Under the pieces are notes generated by a model that did not search any database, was not told the DNA's origin, and saw only the letters and a program-made list of their open reading frames with translations. Made by a program: the position numbers and the translations under genes. This document shows, in pieces, positions 44,964-55,729 of a stretch of DNA of 64,000 bases. The stretch comes from Lamellibrachia satsuma (taxonomy: Eukaryota > Annelida > Polychaeta > Sabellida > Siboglinidae): NCBI GenBank assembly GCA_033239005.1, contig BSQZ01000015.1, positions 10,309,501-10,373,500 of the forward strand. The letters run 5' to 3'. Each line of letters opens with the position of its first letter. Position 1 is the first letter of the stretch.

Positions 44964-45337
44964 ATGAGTAATGATTTTCTTCAAACCACAACTATCGAGA
45001 TTACTTACTCTCAATGTTTCAGCTGCCATTGGTAGCTTTCATCAGGAATTCCAGGATGACTAGTTTTTCTTCTGCTCACCAGTTGACTTGGCAAGTAGGC
45101 TGTCCCATATGTAGCTAAGTCGGTATCCCTTTCGAGTCATGATTGCAAACGTCTTTCTTGAACAATATGGCCTCTTTGATCTATCTTGCATTCCTGTTGC
45201 TCTCTCTGTCTATCAGCAGTCAATAATGCAATTATTTCTGTCTCCTGTTTGAATTCCAGATGAAAGCAGACGATAGCAGCCAAAACGTTGAGAGCGTGTA
45301 ATTTAAAAGTTGTGGTTTGAAGAAAATCATTACTCAT
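44964..45337. mobile_element. 374-bp foldback element with perfect 30-bp inverted termini
   Basis: The first 30 bp (ATGAGTAATGATTTTCTTCA and ten more) are the exact reverse complement of 45308-45337. Inside, another 50 bp or so on each side match imperfectly (CTCTCAATGTTTCAGCTGCC against CTCTCAACGTTTTGGCTGCT). The ends resemble terminal repeats of Penelope-like elements, but that is an inference from memory. No target duplication was found. Confidence 0.7.
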
Positions 45338-45911
45338 GCTATCAAATACTTTTTATTGATTACTACCCCAAACACTTTATGTTAGTACAATTTGAATAAA
45401 GCTTTACTAGAGAGTGGAGACTATATGTAACAGTGAGTGATTAGACTTAGATACTGTTGATAAACTTGAACAGTCTATTCACCATGTGGGGTGCATTAAC
45501 ACATGTAACATGCAAAACTTCCAAACTGTACTTACACATCTCCACGCCACCTGTGCCACTGACAACTCGTGTCCAAATTCACAGTGCAGTGAGCAACCGT
45601 TTCAACTCTTCAAGAAGCCTATTGACCTGTCCACTGCACCAGTAGTAACCACCCGTTGTGCTTAAACAGTCTTCCTCACCCCTGGATGCAATGGTTCAAG
45701 AGAGGACAACAAGGTAGTCAATGATTAGTGCAGTGAAGCATGTCAGATGACCATTAAATACTAGAATACTCTGCTCAAGGTATCTATTCAGTAAACACTG
45801 TTGTTGCTGTATTTCCCTCATACCAATTTAATGTAACTTTGCTAGTCCAAGTTTACTCTCCAGGTAGTGGCCATTTCATATTTTCAGCCATTCTAGGAGT
45901 AGGAGCATTTT

Positions 45912-46275
45912 ACCCATATTATACAATGCAATATAAAATACTTCTATTGTGCTAAAATCAGGAAACCCAAGCTTGGCAGCGCACCAAAACAAAAGGGGTA
46001 AAGCAGTTCCTAATTGGTAAGGAGTTCCAGTTGTAAACAGTTAGATTGGCACGCTGGGGAGCTATGGAGGATAAGCAAGCTTAAACAGGTGAGTTTTTAG
46101 TTCACAGCAAAATGTTGTTATAGTTCCTACATCCTTAACAGGGAGCAAGTTTCACAGATATCGGACAGGGAGCCAATGCAATGATTTAAGAAGTGGTACT
46201 GAGTTAGAGAAACGAGGAGACCAGGTAACTATGCTTGACATACAATTTTACTCGTTTCAAGATGTCCTTGGAGTA
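45912..46275 (-). mobile_element. 3' fragment of an L2/Rex-like LINE, second copy, with internal deletion
   Basis: Minus sense: LLKSLHWLPVRYL, the L2-family hallmark, is joined by an internal deletion to LLPVKDVGTITTFCCELKTH and LFKLAYPP-stop. A 3' UTR closely similar to that of the copy at 9066-9395 follows. Confidence 0.75.
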
Positions 46276-46489
46276 GTCAAATCTACTGCTAATAAGTGCA
46301 GTTGTAATAGTTTTGGCAACAACAAAACACATACCGATTGCAGTTTGCTGCATTAATTAAAATGATCTGCAGTTCTTCCCATTTAAACAAATATTAATCT
46401 CATGAAAAGATGAATCTCGCTTTTTATACCAAAAACAGATCTCGCTATTTTAGGATCAGTTTACCCTGGCAGACTTACTTGATTAAAGC

Positions 46490-49400
46490 CTTTTCACTCC
46501 CTGGCGGAGCACAGGCCATCAACGACTCCTTTCCACTGGAAGCAGTTTTGGGCTTGGGTTTTCAGCTCCTTCCAGTTGTATTTTATTTTTGTCAACTCTG
46601 CTTCTACTTCTCTGCAACAGGTGTTTCTCAGTCTTCCCCTTTTCCTTTTGCCCTGCAGGTTCCATGTGAGCACCTGTGTCATTGTGTTGTGTTGGCTTTC
46701 TGAGAGATTGGCCTATCCAGCTGCACTTCTTCCTTCTAATTTGATGTTCGATAGGTTATTGGTTTGTTCTTTCCCATAGTGTTTCATTGCTTATTGCTTC
46801 TGGCCACCATATCCTTAGAATTCTTTTTAGACATTTATTTTCAAAAGGTTGGATCTTCCGTAGCATGGATCAGAGACATGACATGCCACAAAATTTTTTG
46901 GCACACCATGTCTCAGATCCATGCATTAGTACAGCCTTAACATTTCAGTTAAAAATGTATAGCTTGGTTTGTATTGAAATTTCTCTGGACTTCCATATCT
47001 TATTAATCACGATGATGACTGCTCTTGCTTTCCCAATCCAAGCCCTTACATCACTATCTGTTCCTCTGTTTGTGTCCACGATGTTAATTAGATATGTGAA
47101 ACACTACTTCAGCTAGGCCTTCTCCTTGTAGTGTAACTGGACTGATGTTCTTGCTGTTGATCTTCATGATCTTGGTTTTGCCTTTGTTCACATTCAGTCA
47201 TAACGTGGCTGCAGTTGTTTCTATTAGTGATGTTTTTTCTTGCATTTGCTTCTGGTTGTGTGAAAGAAGAGCCAGGTCATCGGCAATGTCAAAATCATCT
47301 AGTTGTTCCCATAGTGTCCATTGTAAACCATTTTTTTGTCCTTCTGTAGATGTTCTCCTGGTTCAGTCCTTCAGTAAGAGAAATTGTGACAGTATGCATC
47401 CCTGTCTCACACCAGTCTACCTCAAATTGGTCTGTGGTCTTCCCTTCGTGTAGAACTCAGCAGGTCATTCCCTTGTATGTTGTTTTGATTATTGAGGTGA
47501 ACTTCTCTGGTATCCCATAGTGTCTCATTAGCTTCCACATGATCTAAGTTATCAAAGGCTTTTTCAAAGTCAATAAAATTAATGTAAACAGGAGAGTTCC
47601 ATTCTATTGACTGCTCGATTATAATGCGAAGTGTTGATATCTGGTCAGTACATGATCTTTTCTGATGAAAGCCTGCCTGATGGTCCCTCAGTTTTAAGTC
47701 GAGTGTCATTTTCTGCCTCTCCAGAATGACTCTGTTTAGCACCTTCCCTGGTACAGAGAGAAGCATGATACCTCTATAGTTTTTGCATTCCCTAAGATCT
47801 CCTTTCTTTGGTAGTTTGACAAAATATCCTTCTTTCTACTCCTCCGGTATCTCCTCTTCATCCCATATTTGCTTAATGATTTCATAGAGCATGTTAGTTG
47901 ATGTGTTTAAGTCTGCCTTGAGTGCATCTGCAGGTATTCCATCTGGCCCTGCTGATTTCCCATTTTTCAATGTTCCGATACCTTTCCTGATTGTATCATT
48001 TGTTTGTGTATCACTGTTCAGTAATTCTTCAAAATATTCTGCCCATCTTTTCATTTGTGTTGCATCTTCTTATGTCCTAGTGGTTCTTCACACGTCTTTG
48101 TCCACACCGCCTTGACGTGTTGCCATCGAGTCTAAAGTACAACTGTCTTCCTCCTCAGTCATGTCTTGTAGTGCCTGGCATCGATTGGAGAGTGCCAGTT
48201 GAAATTCCTTAGTTGTTTTTTGTCGTTTAGGAATTCTACATTGTACTTGATTCTGCGACAACTGGTTGTTGTACATTTCTTTAGCTGGAGCTGAAGTTTT
48301 GCTGCCACCATGATCTGATGCTGCATCTACCCCTTGCTTTGAATACGAATTCTTTTATTTCAGGTAAATAAACCCATATACAAGCAAGTATACATGTACA
48401 TAAAAATAATTCTGTTTAAACAAAAATAAATCAGTTACAACAAATTTATTAATAAAAAATATATACATTAATAAATAAATACACAAAAAATAAATACATA
48501 AAAAATATACATTAAAATATATATATTATATTAATAAATACTTTAAAATATATAAATTGGATGAAAAATTACCACTGTACACAATAAAGTATTTGTGCCC
48601 ACCTAGACCACATGGGTCCATTAAAAATATGTATACAAGTGTTCATATATGTTATCAAATTATTTTCAATGTCACATCTATTGTATCCTAAAATTTGCAT
48701 ATTCATTTGTTGTACTTGTAGGCAACTTTCAGTTTCAAATAATAAGTATTCTTGTTAAAATTTACTGAGTTGTAAACAATAAATTGTACAACAGACATGA
48801 AATAGATGCAGTTGTACACCAACTGGACAGTTGTGAAATTTCCGAATGATACTGTTAGATCTGGCATATAAACTATGCAGTTAAGACATCTTTGTCATCC
48901 TTCAGATCATTACAAACTCTTGCATCTTGTTATGATCTTCTAAATCTTCTTCCAATACATTTGGTCTGTTTGGTTCTACGTAACATTGTTCGGTGATACC
49001 CATGTAGCTTTGTGTATGGTTTTGGGTGTATATAAACTTCCACCAATGACTATGCTGTGTTCTGTACAGAAGTCCACAAACATTTATCCATTCTCATTCA
49101 TTTGCCCTAGTCCGTGTTTGCCCATCATCTATTCATATCCTATGTTGTCTGCCCCAATTTTTGCGTTCATATCACCCATCACTATGGTCACTTCTTTGTT
49201 CTTTCTTTGTTCCAGAGTCTGCTGTAATGTGTTATAAGTGTGTTCCTTTGTTTCTTCTTCAGCATCATTGGTTGGTGCATAACACTGTATGATGCTAAGT
49301 TTATACTGCGATGGCTTGTCTTGAATTTGGCCTTGATGATCCTGGCTTTGATTGGCTCCCAGCTAATTAGTATTCTTTGTGCCTCCTTTCTAGCATAACT

Positions 49401-49760
49401 GCCACTCCTTGTTCGCATGAGGCATTGTCTTCTTCGTGTCCTGAGAAAAGTACCATCTCTCCAGATGAAAGCTTTGTTTGTCCTGACTGTGTCCATCTGG
49501 TCTCACATAGCCCTAGTAAAGCTCATTTATATTTTACCATCTTGCATTTAAATTTGTCCTTAATACTTCTGTAATGCATTGAATCCACAAAGTGGGTGAT
49601 TAGCCTACTTAGTTTCACCAGTGTCCTGTTGGCCGGTTTTACCTGTTTCATAGGCACAGGGTTGGGCTTTGGGAAACACCCTGGTATAACACAGTGCCAT
49701 AAATCCTGTAAATTTGACTGTTTACTAGGAAAACCTTGTTGAACACACAACATCTTAATT
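46490..49760 (-). mobile_element. Degenerate RTE-like LINE (endonuclease and reverse transcriptase)
   Basis: In minus-sense order: ARKEAQRILISWEPIKARII (endonuclease) near 49400, FQLALSNRCQALQDM near 48200 and LKNGKSAGPDGIPADALKAD near 47950. Next come LLSVPGKVLNRVILERQKM, DHQAGFHQKRSCTDQISTLR and YINFIDFEKAFDNLDHV near 47600-47766. The C-terminal CLKRILRIWWPEAISNETLW and GKRKRGRLRNTCCREVEAEL near 46600-46830 close it. The order matches RTE-like elements. The catalytic ADD box region is deleted or ruined and stops are frequent. A separate piece of about 550 bp interrupts it at 48345-48900. Confidence 0.85.
48345..48900. mobile_element. About 550-bp unidentified AT-rich insertion inside the RTE-like LINE
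   Basis: Homology to the RTE endonuclease stops on one side at ITRCKSL (near 48915) and resumes on the other at GVDAASDHGGSK (near 48330), two motifs normally adjacent. The intervening DNA has no frame. On the minus strand it ends with AATAAAAGAATTCGTATTCA, suggesting a polyadenylated retroposon tail. Family unknown. Confidence 0.5.
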
Positions 49761-49764
49761 TTAT

Positions 49765-50320
49765 GGGCTGTGCCATACTGTTAGATAACACTACGTCATG
49801 AGTGTGATATTCTGGCAATATTTGCTCGGCAAATAAAAATACGTTTGTTTATATGTTCCTATTAATTCTTGCCAATAGGACATGGCCATGCTGTTTTCGT
49901 GCAAACTCAACTTTTATAACATATTTCGGCCTTTTTTACTAAACTAGTCTTCTTTCTGGCAACATAACATGTTTGCTTGAGACTTTGCATTGGTTCTATG
50001 TATGTCGGCCTCCCTTAATACGTCACTTTAGTCCAGGTCACCCTGATTTAATAGAACTGCGCATGCGCTTATCGGTCGCATTGGTTAACATGTCAACCCT
50101 CGGTCATTTGGTAGAATGTGTTCTTTTAGAACACATTCTGAGTATACCACTGGCATGATATTCTTGATTTTAGTTACACTTGGTTAGATTTTATTATCTC
50201 TTTTAGGAGCATAGCCCCAGAACCATGACCTTTGTTTTGTTTTTCTTGCCTAACAACCTTGGAATGCCTTCAGGCAATTTTCAAAGCTTTTACCTTAAAA
50301 TATGACTTTTGTCCCTTATG
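49765..50320. other. No supported gene; contains a perfect 12-bp hairpin
   Basis: At 50113-50139 AGAATGTGTTCT is followed by TTT and its exact reverse complement. No other feature is supported. Confidence 0.6.
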
Positions 50321-50324
50321 AAAA

Positions 50325-50585
50325 TATACCATCGCATTCTATGGTAAATAGCATGGTGCTTCGAAGCAGGGAAACCATGGTAAAATACCATGGTGTTTTG
50401 AAACAGGTAAACCATGGCTTACCATACATTTACCATACACAATATATAAAAAAGCATGGTCTACCACAGTTTACCATGTAATGTCATGGTATACCATGGT
50501 TTACCATGCAATACCATGTAATATAACGAAACACCATGGTATACCATGTAATTCTATGGTATACCATGTAATTCCATGGTATATT
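50325..50585. repeat. Palindrome-rich ACCATGGTATACCATG region
   Basis: ACCATGG and TACCATG(G/T) motifs recur more than a dozen times in both orientations, with GGTATACC palindromes between them. It resembles an eroded inverted-repeat element or a compound satellite. Confidence 0.7.
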
Positions 50586-50823
50586 TTTATAAGTGGTGCG
50601 ACCATTGGTGGCCCATATTTTGCAATTGTGCAAAAATAAATGACACTAACTATGGTATCTATACAAAAAAGCCTAGCAAGGATCTGGACTGCCACACGAA
50701 AATGGCTCCAAAGTTATATATTTTGATTTTAAGAGTGAGAATAATGACATTGCCATTGGTATATTTAAGGAATAGCCTCACACATTTAATATATAGTGCC
50801 AATAATGGTATTAGCATTTGCAG

Positions 50824-51173
50824 CAGACCTGGGGCGGAAGTACTCAGTACTTGTGTATTCGAGTACATTGCGAGTACATCTGAGTACTTTCTCAATATAT
50901 GCTGTGAAAATTTATTTATTTGTAGTTAAGAAGGGACTCCAAGCAAAAACTTATTTATGAGTCATGTTTGTATGTTTGTAAAAGGGAGGGGTTCGTAAAA
51001 GGTAACTGTATGTTTGGGAATGGAAATGTCATTAAAAAATGTACTCGTACTCTTAAGAATGTACTCACTTGTACTCGTACTCAGCTTTTAGCTATGTACT
51101 TGTATTCATCTATCACCAATGTACTCGTACTCGTATACTTGTACTCATGAAAATGTACTCAGCCCCAGGTCTG
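50824..51173. mobile_element. 350-bp hAT-type MITE built of GTACTC motifs
   Basis: The ends CAGACCTGGGGC are exact inverted repeats. They are flanked by ATTTGCAG (50816-50823) and GTTTGCAG (51174-51181), an 8-bp duplication with one mismatch, as expected for hAT. The interior is dominated by GTACTCGTACTC and its reverse complement. It has no coding capacity. Confidence 0.83.
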
Positions 51174-51186
51174 GTTTGCAGTGAAA

Positions 51187-51545
51187 ACGATGAAGCACAG
51201 GACACCTGTATGTTACGAAGCACAGGACACCTGTATGTTACGAAGCACACGACACCTGTATGTTACGAAGCACAGGACACTTGTATGTTACGAAGCACAG
51301 GTCACCTGTATGTTACGAAGCACAGGACACCTGTATGTTATGAAGCACAGGACACCTGTATGTTATGAAGCACAGGACACTTGTATGTTACGAAGCACAG
51401 GTCACCTGTATGTTATGAAGCACAGGACACCTGTATGTTATGAAGCACAGGACACCTGTATGTTATGAAGCACAGGACACTTGTATGTTATGAAGCACAG
51501 GACACCTGTATGTTATGAAGCACAGGACACCTGTATGTTATGCTG
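51187..51545. repeat. About 14-copy 25-bp minisatellite
   Basis: Units contain GAAGCACAGGACACCTGTAT followed by GTTA(C/T). Each holds an imperfect palindrome (ACAGGACACCTGT). It starts a few bases after the target duplication of the hAT MITE. Confidence 0.95.
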
Positions 51546-51961
51546 TTATGGAACTCTTCATTCACCTTCATCCCTTGACCAGAATGGTCGTAGAGGTGCC
51601 ACTACTAGTCTTCATCAGCTTTGTCTTCTGCTGTGCATAGTAGGGTGTGTGCATGCTTCAGTACCTTTTCCTATAAGTAAAACCCTCTGTTTGTCACACC
51701 ACATTAATTCAGATATTAGGGGCTTTAGTGCATGTTAATTATGCCTACTGAGCATAATTATGCCTACTGAGATGAGCCCTTGATTCGTGTTTAGGCACTA
51801 CACTTTCACTTTGTTTTGACTATCAGTTGAAAAACCAAACTGAAAAATTTAAGTTCCTTCAACTCCATTATTTCAGTCATAAAATGAGCCAACAGTACAT
51901 CTTAAGACTTAAATGAGAATATTCCAACTTTTCAATAACAAAGAAGGATTTGACTAATTTT

Positions 51962-54603
51962 CTTCACTTCACTTCATTTTCCCATAACCCGTAAGGATCG
52001 TTGGGGCACCATTGATGACTTTCTAACCAGCTCTCTCCACGTTTCCCTGTTCTCGACAGCCCTCTGGGAGTCAGCGAACTCCATTCCTGTCCACTCTTTG
52101 ATGTTGTCTTCCCACCTCTTCTTCTGTCTACCTCTTCGTCTCCCCCCTCTTACGGTACCTTGCAAGATAATCTTTGCAAGGCCACATGATCGTGATACAT
52201 GACCGTACCACTTCAGTTTACGCTTCTTAACTGTTGTAAGAAGGTCGTCATATGGTCCGATGGCTTGTTTGATCTTGTTACGGACAGCATCGTTAGTAAC
52301 ATGGTCTTTGTATGATATGTGCAAGATCTTCCGGAAGCATCTCATTTCCATGGCTTGTATCCTCTTCTGTAGATCTGCTGAAAGGGTCCATGTTTCACAA
52401 GCGTACAGAAAGATGGACATGACAAGGGAGCGCATCAGCCTTATTTTCGAACTGACCGTGATGTTTCTGTCGTTCCATAAGGGTTTCAACCTTGTTAGTG
52501 CTGCTGTTGTCTGTGCAATCCTGGCAAGTATCTCCGGTTTGGAACCCTCATCTGTGATAATTGATCCCAAGTACCTGAAGCTTGTTACTGCCTCAAGTCT
52601 CTGTCCATTAACTTTGACCATTGTGCTGATGCCTTGTGTGCTGTTTGTCATCAGTTTGGTCTTTTCGGCACTGATCTCCATGCCGTATGATGAAGATGTT
52701 TTCTCAAGGTGCTCCACTAAATTGACTAGTTCTTGTTCATCTCCTGCTAGGCCGTCGATGTCGTCAGCAAAACGAAGGTTGGTGATTGTCCTGCCTCCAA
52801 TGCTGACAGTGCCTTGATGGTTTTCTAAAGCATCAGTCATTATCCTTTCCAGAAAAATGTTGAAGAGCATTGGTGATAGTAGGCATCCTTGTCGAACTCC
52901 AACAGTTGTTCGAAACCAGTCTCCTCTTCTGCTGTTGAAGGTTACTGCACTGGTGGCATTGTCATATAGGTGTTCAATGGTTCGGACAAGCTTGGAGCCA
53001 ATGTTGTACTTCCTCATGGTTGCCCATAGGGCCGCATGCCATACCTTATCAAAGGCCTTCTTGAAATCTATAAAGACATGATACAGGCTTTGCTGATGTT
53101 GAAGGTGTTTCTCGCAAAGGATTCTAAGGTTGAAGATCTGTTCAATGGTGCTCCGTCCTGCTCGAAAACCCGCTTGTTCTTCAGCGATAATCTCTTCTGC
53201 CTGGGGTTTGAGTCTGTTGAGTAGTATCTTCAACATGACTTTGCTCGGGTGGCTGATGAGGCTGATTGTTCTGTAGTTTTGGCACATCTGTAGGTTACCT
53301 TTCTTGGGAAGTGTGATGATCAGTGACTGAGTCCATGGGGTGGGCCATTCTCCTGTCTGCCAGATCTTGTTGCAGATTGTTGTAAGTGTGGTAATCAAGG
53401 CTTCTCCCCCAGCTTGAACCAGTTCTGCTGGTATGTTATCAATTCCAGCTGACTTTCCTTTTTTCAGAGACTTTACTGCAGCCTCTACTTCCTCACGAAG
53501 AATGGGGTAGTCGTCCTCTTCAGTAGTCTGTGGACAGTTTAGTACTACTGGGTCTCCGTTGGTGTTGTGGCTGTACAGTTCTGAGCAGTATTCTGTCCAT
53601 CGATTGAGGATATGCTGTTCTTCTGTCAGGCATTTCCCTGATTTGTCTTGGATAGTAGTAGTTCTCCCTTTCTTCACTGATGTCAGGTCTTTCACTATTT
53701 GATAAGCCTTCTTGCTGTTGTTCTTGCTCAAGCTGTCTTCCATTTCACAGCACTGTTCTGCTATCCAGTTATCTTTTGCTCTTCTCATATCTTGTTTGAT
53801 CTTCTTGTTGACTTCTCTGTATTTTGCTGCACCTTCAGGATCACATTTTCTCCTTTTCAATTCCCTTCTTTTGTCACAAAGATCTAGGATGTCTTCTGTG
53901 ACCCATGGTTTCTTTGTCCGACGGTGTTTTCCAAGGATCTCGCTGGCTGTGTCGGTCACTATTTTGTTGAAGGTGTTGGTCAGCAAGTTCACGTCGGTAT
54001 ATTTGTCATCCAGTATGATAAGTGGTGCAAATTTCCCACCTATCATTGCTTTGAATGCTTCTGCTACATCAGGATCCTTAAGTTTCTCGATGTCAAATTG
54101 TATTCTTGTTGGCTTTGGTTTGCTGATCCTCTTCAGGCGAATGTGGAAGGTTGTCATCAGCAAGTCGTGATCACTTCCGATATCTGCTCCTGGAAAGCTT
54201 CGTGTCCTGGCAATGTTCACTCCTGTGTGAAAGCGCCGTTTCACCAAGATGTAGTCAATCTGATTGTGATGTTTTCCATCTGGGCTGTGCCAGGTCCATC
54301 TTCTAGATGTTTTGTGTGGGCCAAATGTGTTAGCCAGCATCAGCTCATTGTACATTGCAAATTCGAGGAGCCTGTGACCTCTCTCATTTGTTTCCGCGTT
54401 GCAGAAAGGTCCGCAAGTGTCTTGCCAGTTGGTCTGCGCATCCTTTCCCACTTTTGCATTCCAGTCTCCTAGTACAATAAGACTGTCTTTCTTTGGCGTT
54501 TCCTCTATGACTTCTTGCAGCTGGCCATAGAAATCTTCCACCTCACTGTCGTCATAATCAGACGTTGGGGCATAAACTTGTATGACTGTCATGTTGAAGG
54601 GAG
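51962..54603 (-). mobile_element. 5'-truncated RTE-like LINE with 12-bp target duplication
   Basis: It is flanked on both sides by the exact 12-mer TTGACTAATTTT (51950-51961 and 54604-54615). The 3' end in minus sense is a short (TGAAG)n tail, as RTE-type elements often have instead of poly(A). The 5' end breaks inside the endonuclease. The exact target duplication and an unbroken frame indicate a recent insertion. Confidence 0.92.
51974..54592 (-). CDS. Endonuclease-reverse transcriptase of the RTE-like LINE (872 codons, N-terminus missing)
   Basis: One uninterrupted frame. The apurinic-type endonuclease lacks its first 100 or so residues, which carry the catalytic Glu. It keeps GDWNAKVG near residue 47 and SDHDLL near residue 140. 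Reverse-transcriptase blocks follow: KSAGIDNIPAELV, AGFRAGRSTIEQIF, FIDFKKAFDKVWHA near residue 512, VGVRQGCLLSPMLFN, and the catalytic FADDIDGLAG near residue 610. The C-terminal region has YACETWTLSADLQKRIQAME and WYGHVSR. The start at 54592 is merely the first Met after the truncation, so the insertion probably cannot support its own mobility. Confidence 0.93.
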   Translation of the reverse strand: MTVIQVYAPTSDYDDSEVEDFYGQLQEVIEETPKKDSLIVLGDWNAKVGKDAQTNWQDTCGPFCNAETNERGHRLLEFAMYNELMLANTFGPHKTSRRWTWHSPDGKHHNQIDYILVKRRFHTGVNIARTRSFPGADIGSDHDLLMTTFHIRLKRISKPKPTRIQFDIEKLKDPDVAEAFKAMIGGKFAPLIILDDKYTDVNLLTNTFNKIVTDTASEILGKHRRTKKPWVTEDILDLCDKRRELKRRKCDPEGAAKYREVNKKIKQDMRRAKDNWIAEQCCEMEDSLSKNNSKKAYQIVKDLTSVKKGRTTTIQDKSGKCLTEEQHILNRWTEYCSELYSHNTNGDPVVLNCPQTTEEDDYPILREEVEAAVKSLKKGKSAGIDNIPAELVQAGGEALITTLTTICNKIWQTGEWPTPWTQSLIITLPKKGNLQMCQNYRTISLISHPSKVMLKILLNRLKPQAEEIIAEEQAGFRAGRSTIEQIFNLRILCEKHLQHQQSLYHVFIDFKKAFDKVWHAALWATMRKYNIGSKLVRTIEHLYDNATSAVTFNSRRGDWFRTTVGVRQGCLLSPMLFNIFLERIMTDALENHQGTVSIGGRTITNLRFADDIDGLAGDEQELVNLVEHLEKTSSSYGMEISAEKTKLMTNSTQGISTMVKVNGQRLEAVTSFRYLGSIITDEGSKPEILARIAQTTAALTRLKPLWNDRNITVSSKIRLMRSLVMSIFLYACETWTLSADLQKRIQAMEMRCFRKILHISYKDHVTNDAVRNKIKQAIGPYDDLLTTVKKRKLKWYGHVSRSCGLAKIILQGTVRGGRRRGRQKKRWEDNIKEWTGMEFADSQRAVENRETWRELVRKSSMVPQRSLRVMGK

Positions 54604-54615
54604 TTGACTAATTTT

Positions 54616-55725
54616 GGGAACATTAAAACTGTATCGGTGCCAGTGCCAATGGGGTCAACAGTCTTAGCCTTAACCTTAGCCTAGGTTAGGCTTACCCTTA
54701 GCCTAAGTAAGCCTAACCTTAGGCTAGGCTAGACTCGAGATTAGTCCTAGCCCAGGCCATAGCCTAGGAAGTGATGTAGCAACAAAATTCCTAGGGCTAG
54801 GCCTAGGCTAGTGTAGTGTGTTAATGACAGACAATAATGTGCAATTATACTGTATGCTTATTTTTCTTCCGGGTACGAGTCAACCCTCTCTTCAAGGCTT
54901 ACAGACTCGGTGTGCCTATCAAAACAGTGATATATTCAATGAAAGATCTTTCTTTAGACATTACAAACTGTCAGGCACTACTACCATTACTTAGTTAGAA
55001 CCTTCTCATTATCGGCATTAGTCACAGTCGCCCCTCTTGGACGTATTTAGAACTAAGCAAGTTCTATAGTTTGCAACCCATTCGGCAGAGGGCGGAACTG
55101 AAGCACTAAATGATTTCCGCACTCCAACAAATTTAAATGATACATAATAATATATAATATATTGCTTGATTTATTAAGAAATTTCCTGATGTAACGTCTT
55201 GCACAAAGTATGTTGAATATTAATGGACTTGTTGTGTTAACACACTAGAAAATAAAAAGAATCTTGATGGTAGGACAGTTCAAACAAACTAATTAGGGAC
55301 ATTATTTGATGAAACATCCAGCTGTCAATAATGACGATGGGTTTGAGAAGCAATTATTTCGTTCTGTAATGTGACGCAATATGTCGTATACTATCACCGA
55401 AATTACTCCATATTAGGTAAGATTAATCTCTTTAGTACACTGTATGTACTATGTACCACAAACGTTTTGAAGGTTGTTCTCCCCTTCAGCGTTTTGTGAC
55501 AGGTTGTTGTTGACTAAATCCCGACGGCCGAGAAGGATCAGTGTCAAGTTGCTGGACTGACCAGTCAGTGACGTGGACATTCTTAATATGTGCACCAAGT
55601 TGATATATGTAAACAATAATAAAAAAACTGTATAACAACCAGACTTGGTAACATTGCACGTATATTATTACGGCTTTATGTTTCATTCTTACCTCTTTGT
55701 ATCTGTCCCAAAACGTTCATTCCAT
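54616..55725. other. No supported gene; CCTTAGCCTAGG-rich patch at the left
   Basis: At 54655-54815 the hexamers CCTTAG, CCTAGG and CTTAGG recur in a degenerate cluster. The rest shows no gene or element. Confidence 0.5.
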
Positions 55726-55729
55726 CAAA

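Noticed and set aside
45540..45645. Possible exon (TPPVPLTTRVQIHSAVSNRF)
   Set aside because: No donor of quality and no family match on either strand.
51187..51545. Regular 25-bp repeats resembling a CRISPR array
   Set aside because: There are no unique spacers; repeats are directly adjacent, no cas genes are present, and the genome is eukaryotic.
52260..54472. Plus-strand open frames of up to 185 codons
   Set aside because: Antisense shadows of the intact 872-codon reverse-transcriptase frame.
54655..54815. Interstitial telomere-like CCTTAG/CCTAGG cluster
   Set aside because: The motif is irregular, lacks a constant 5- or 6-bp period, and matches no animal telomere repeat.
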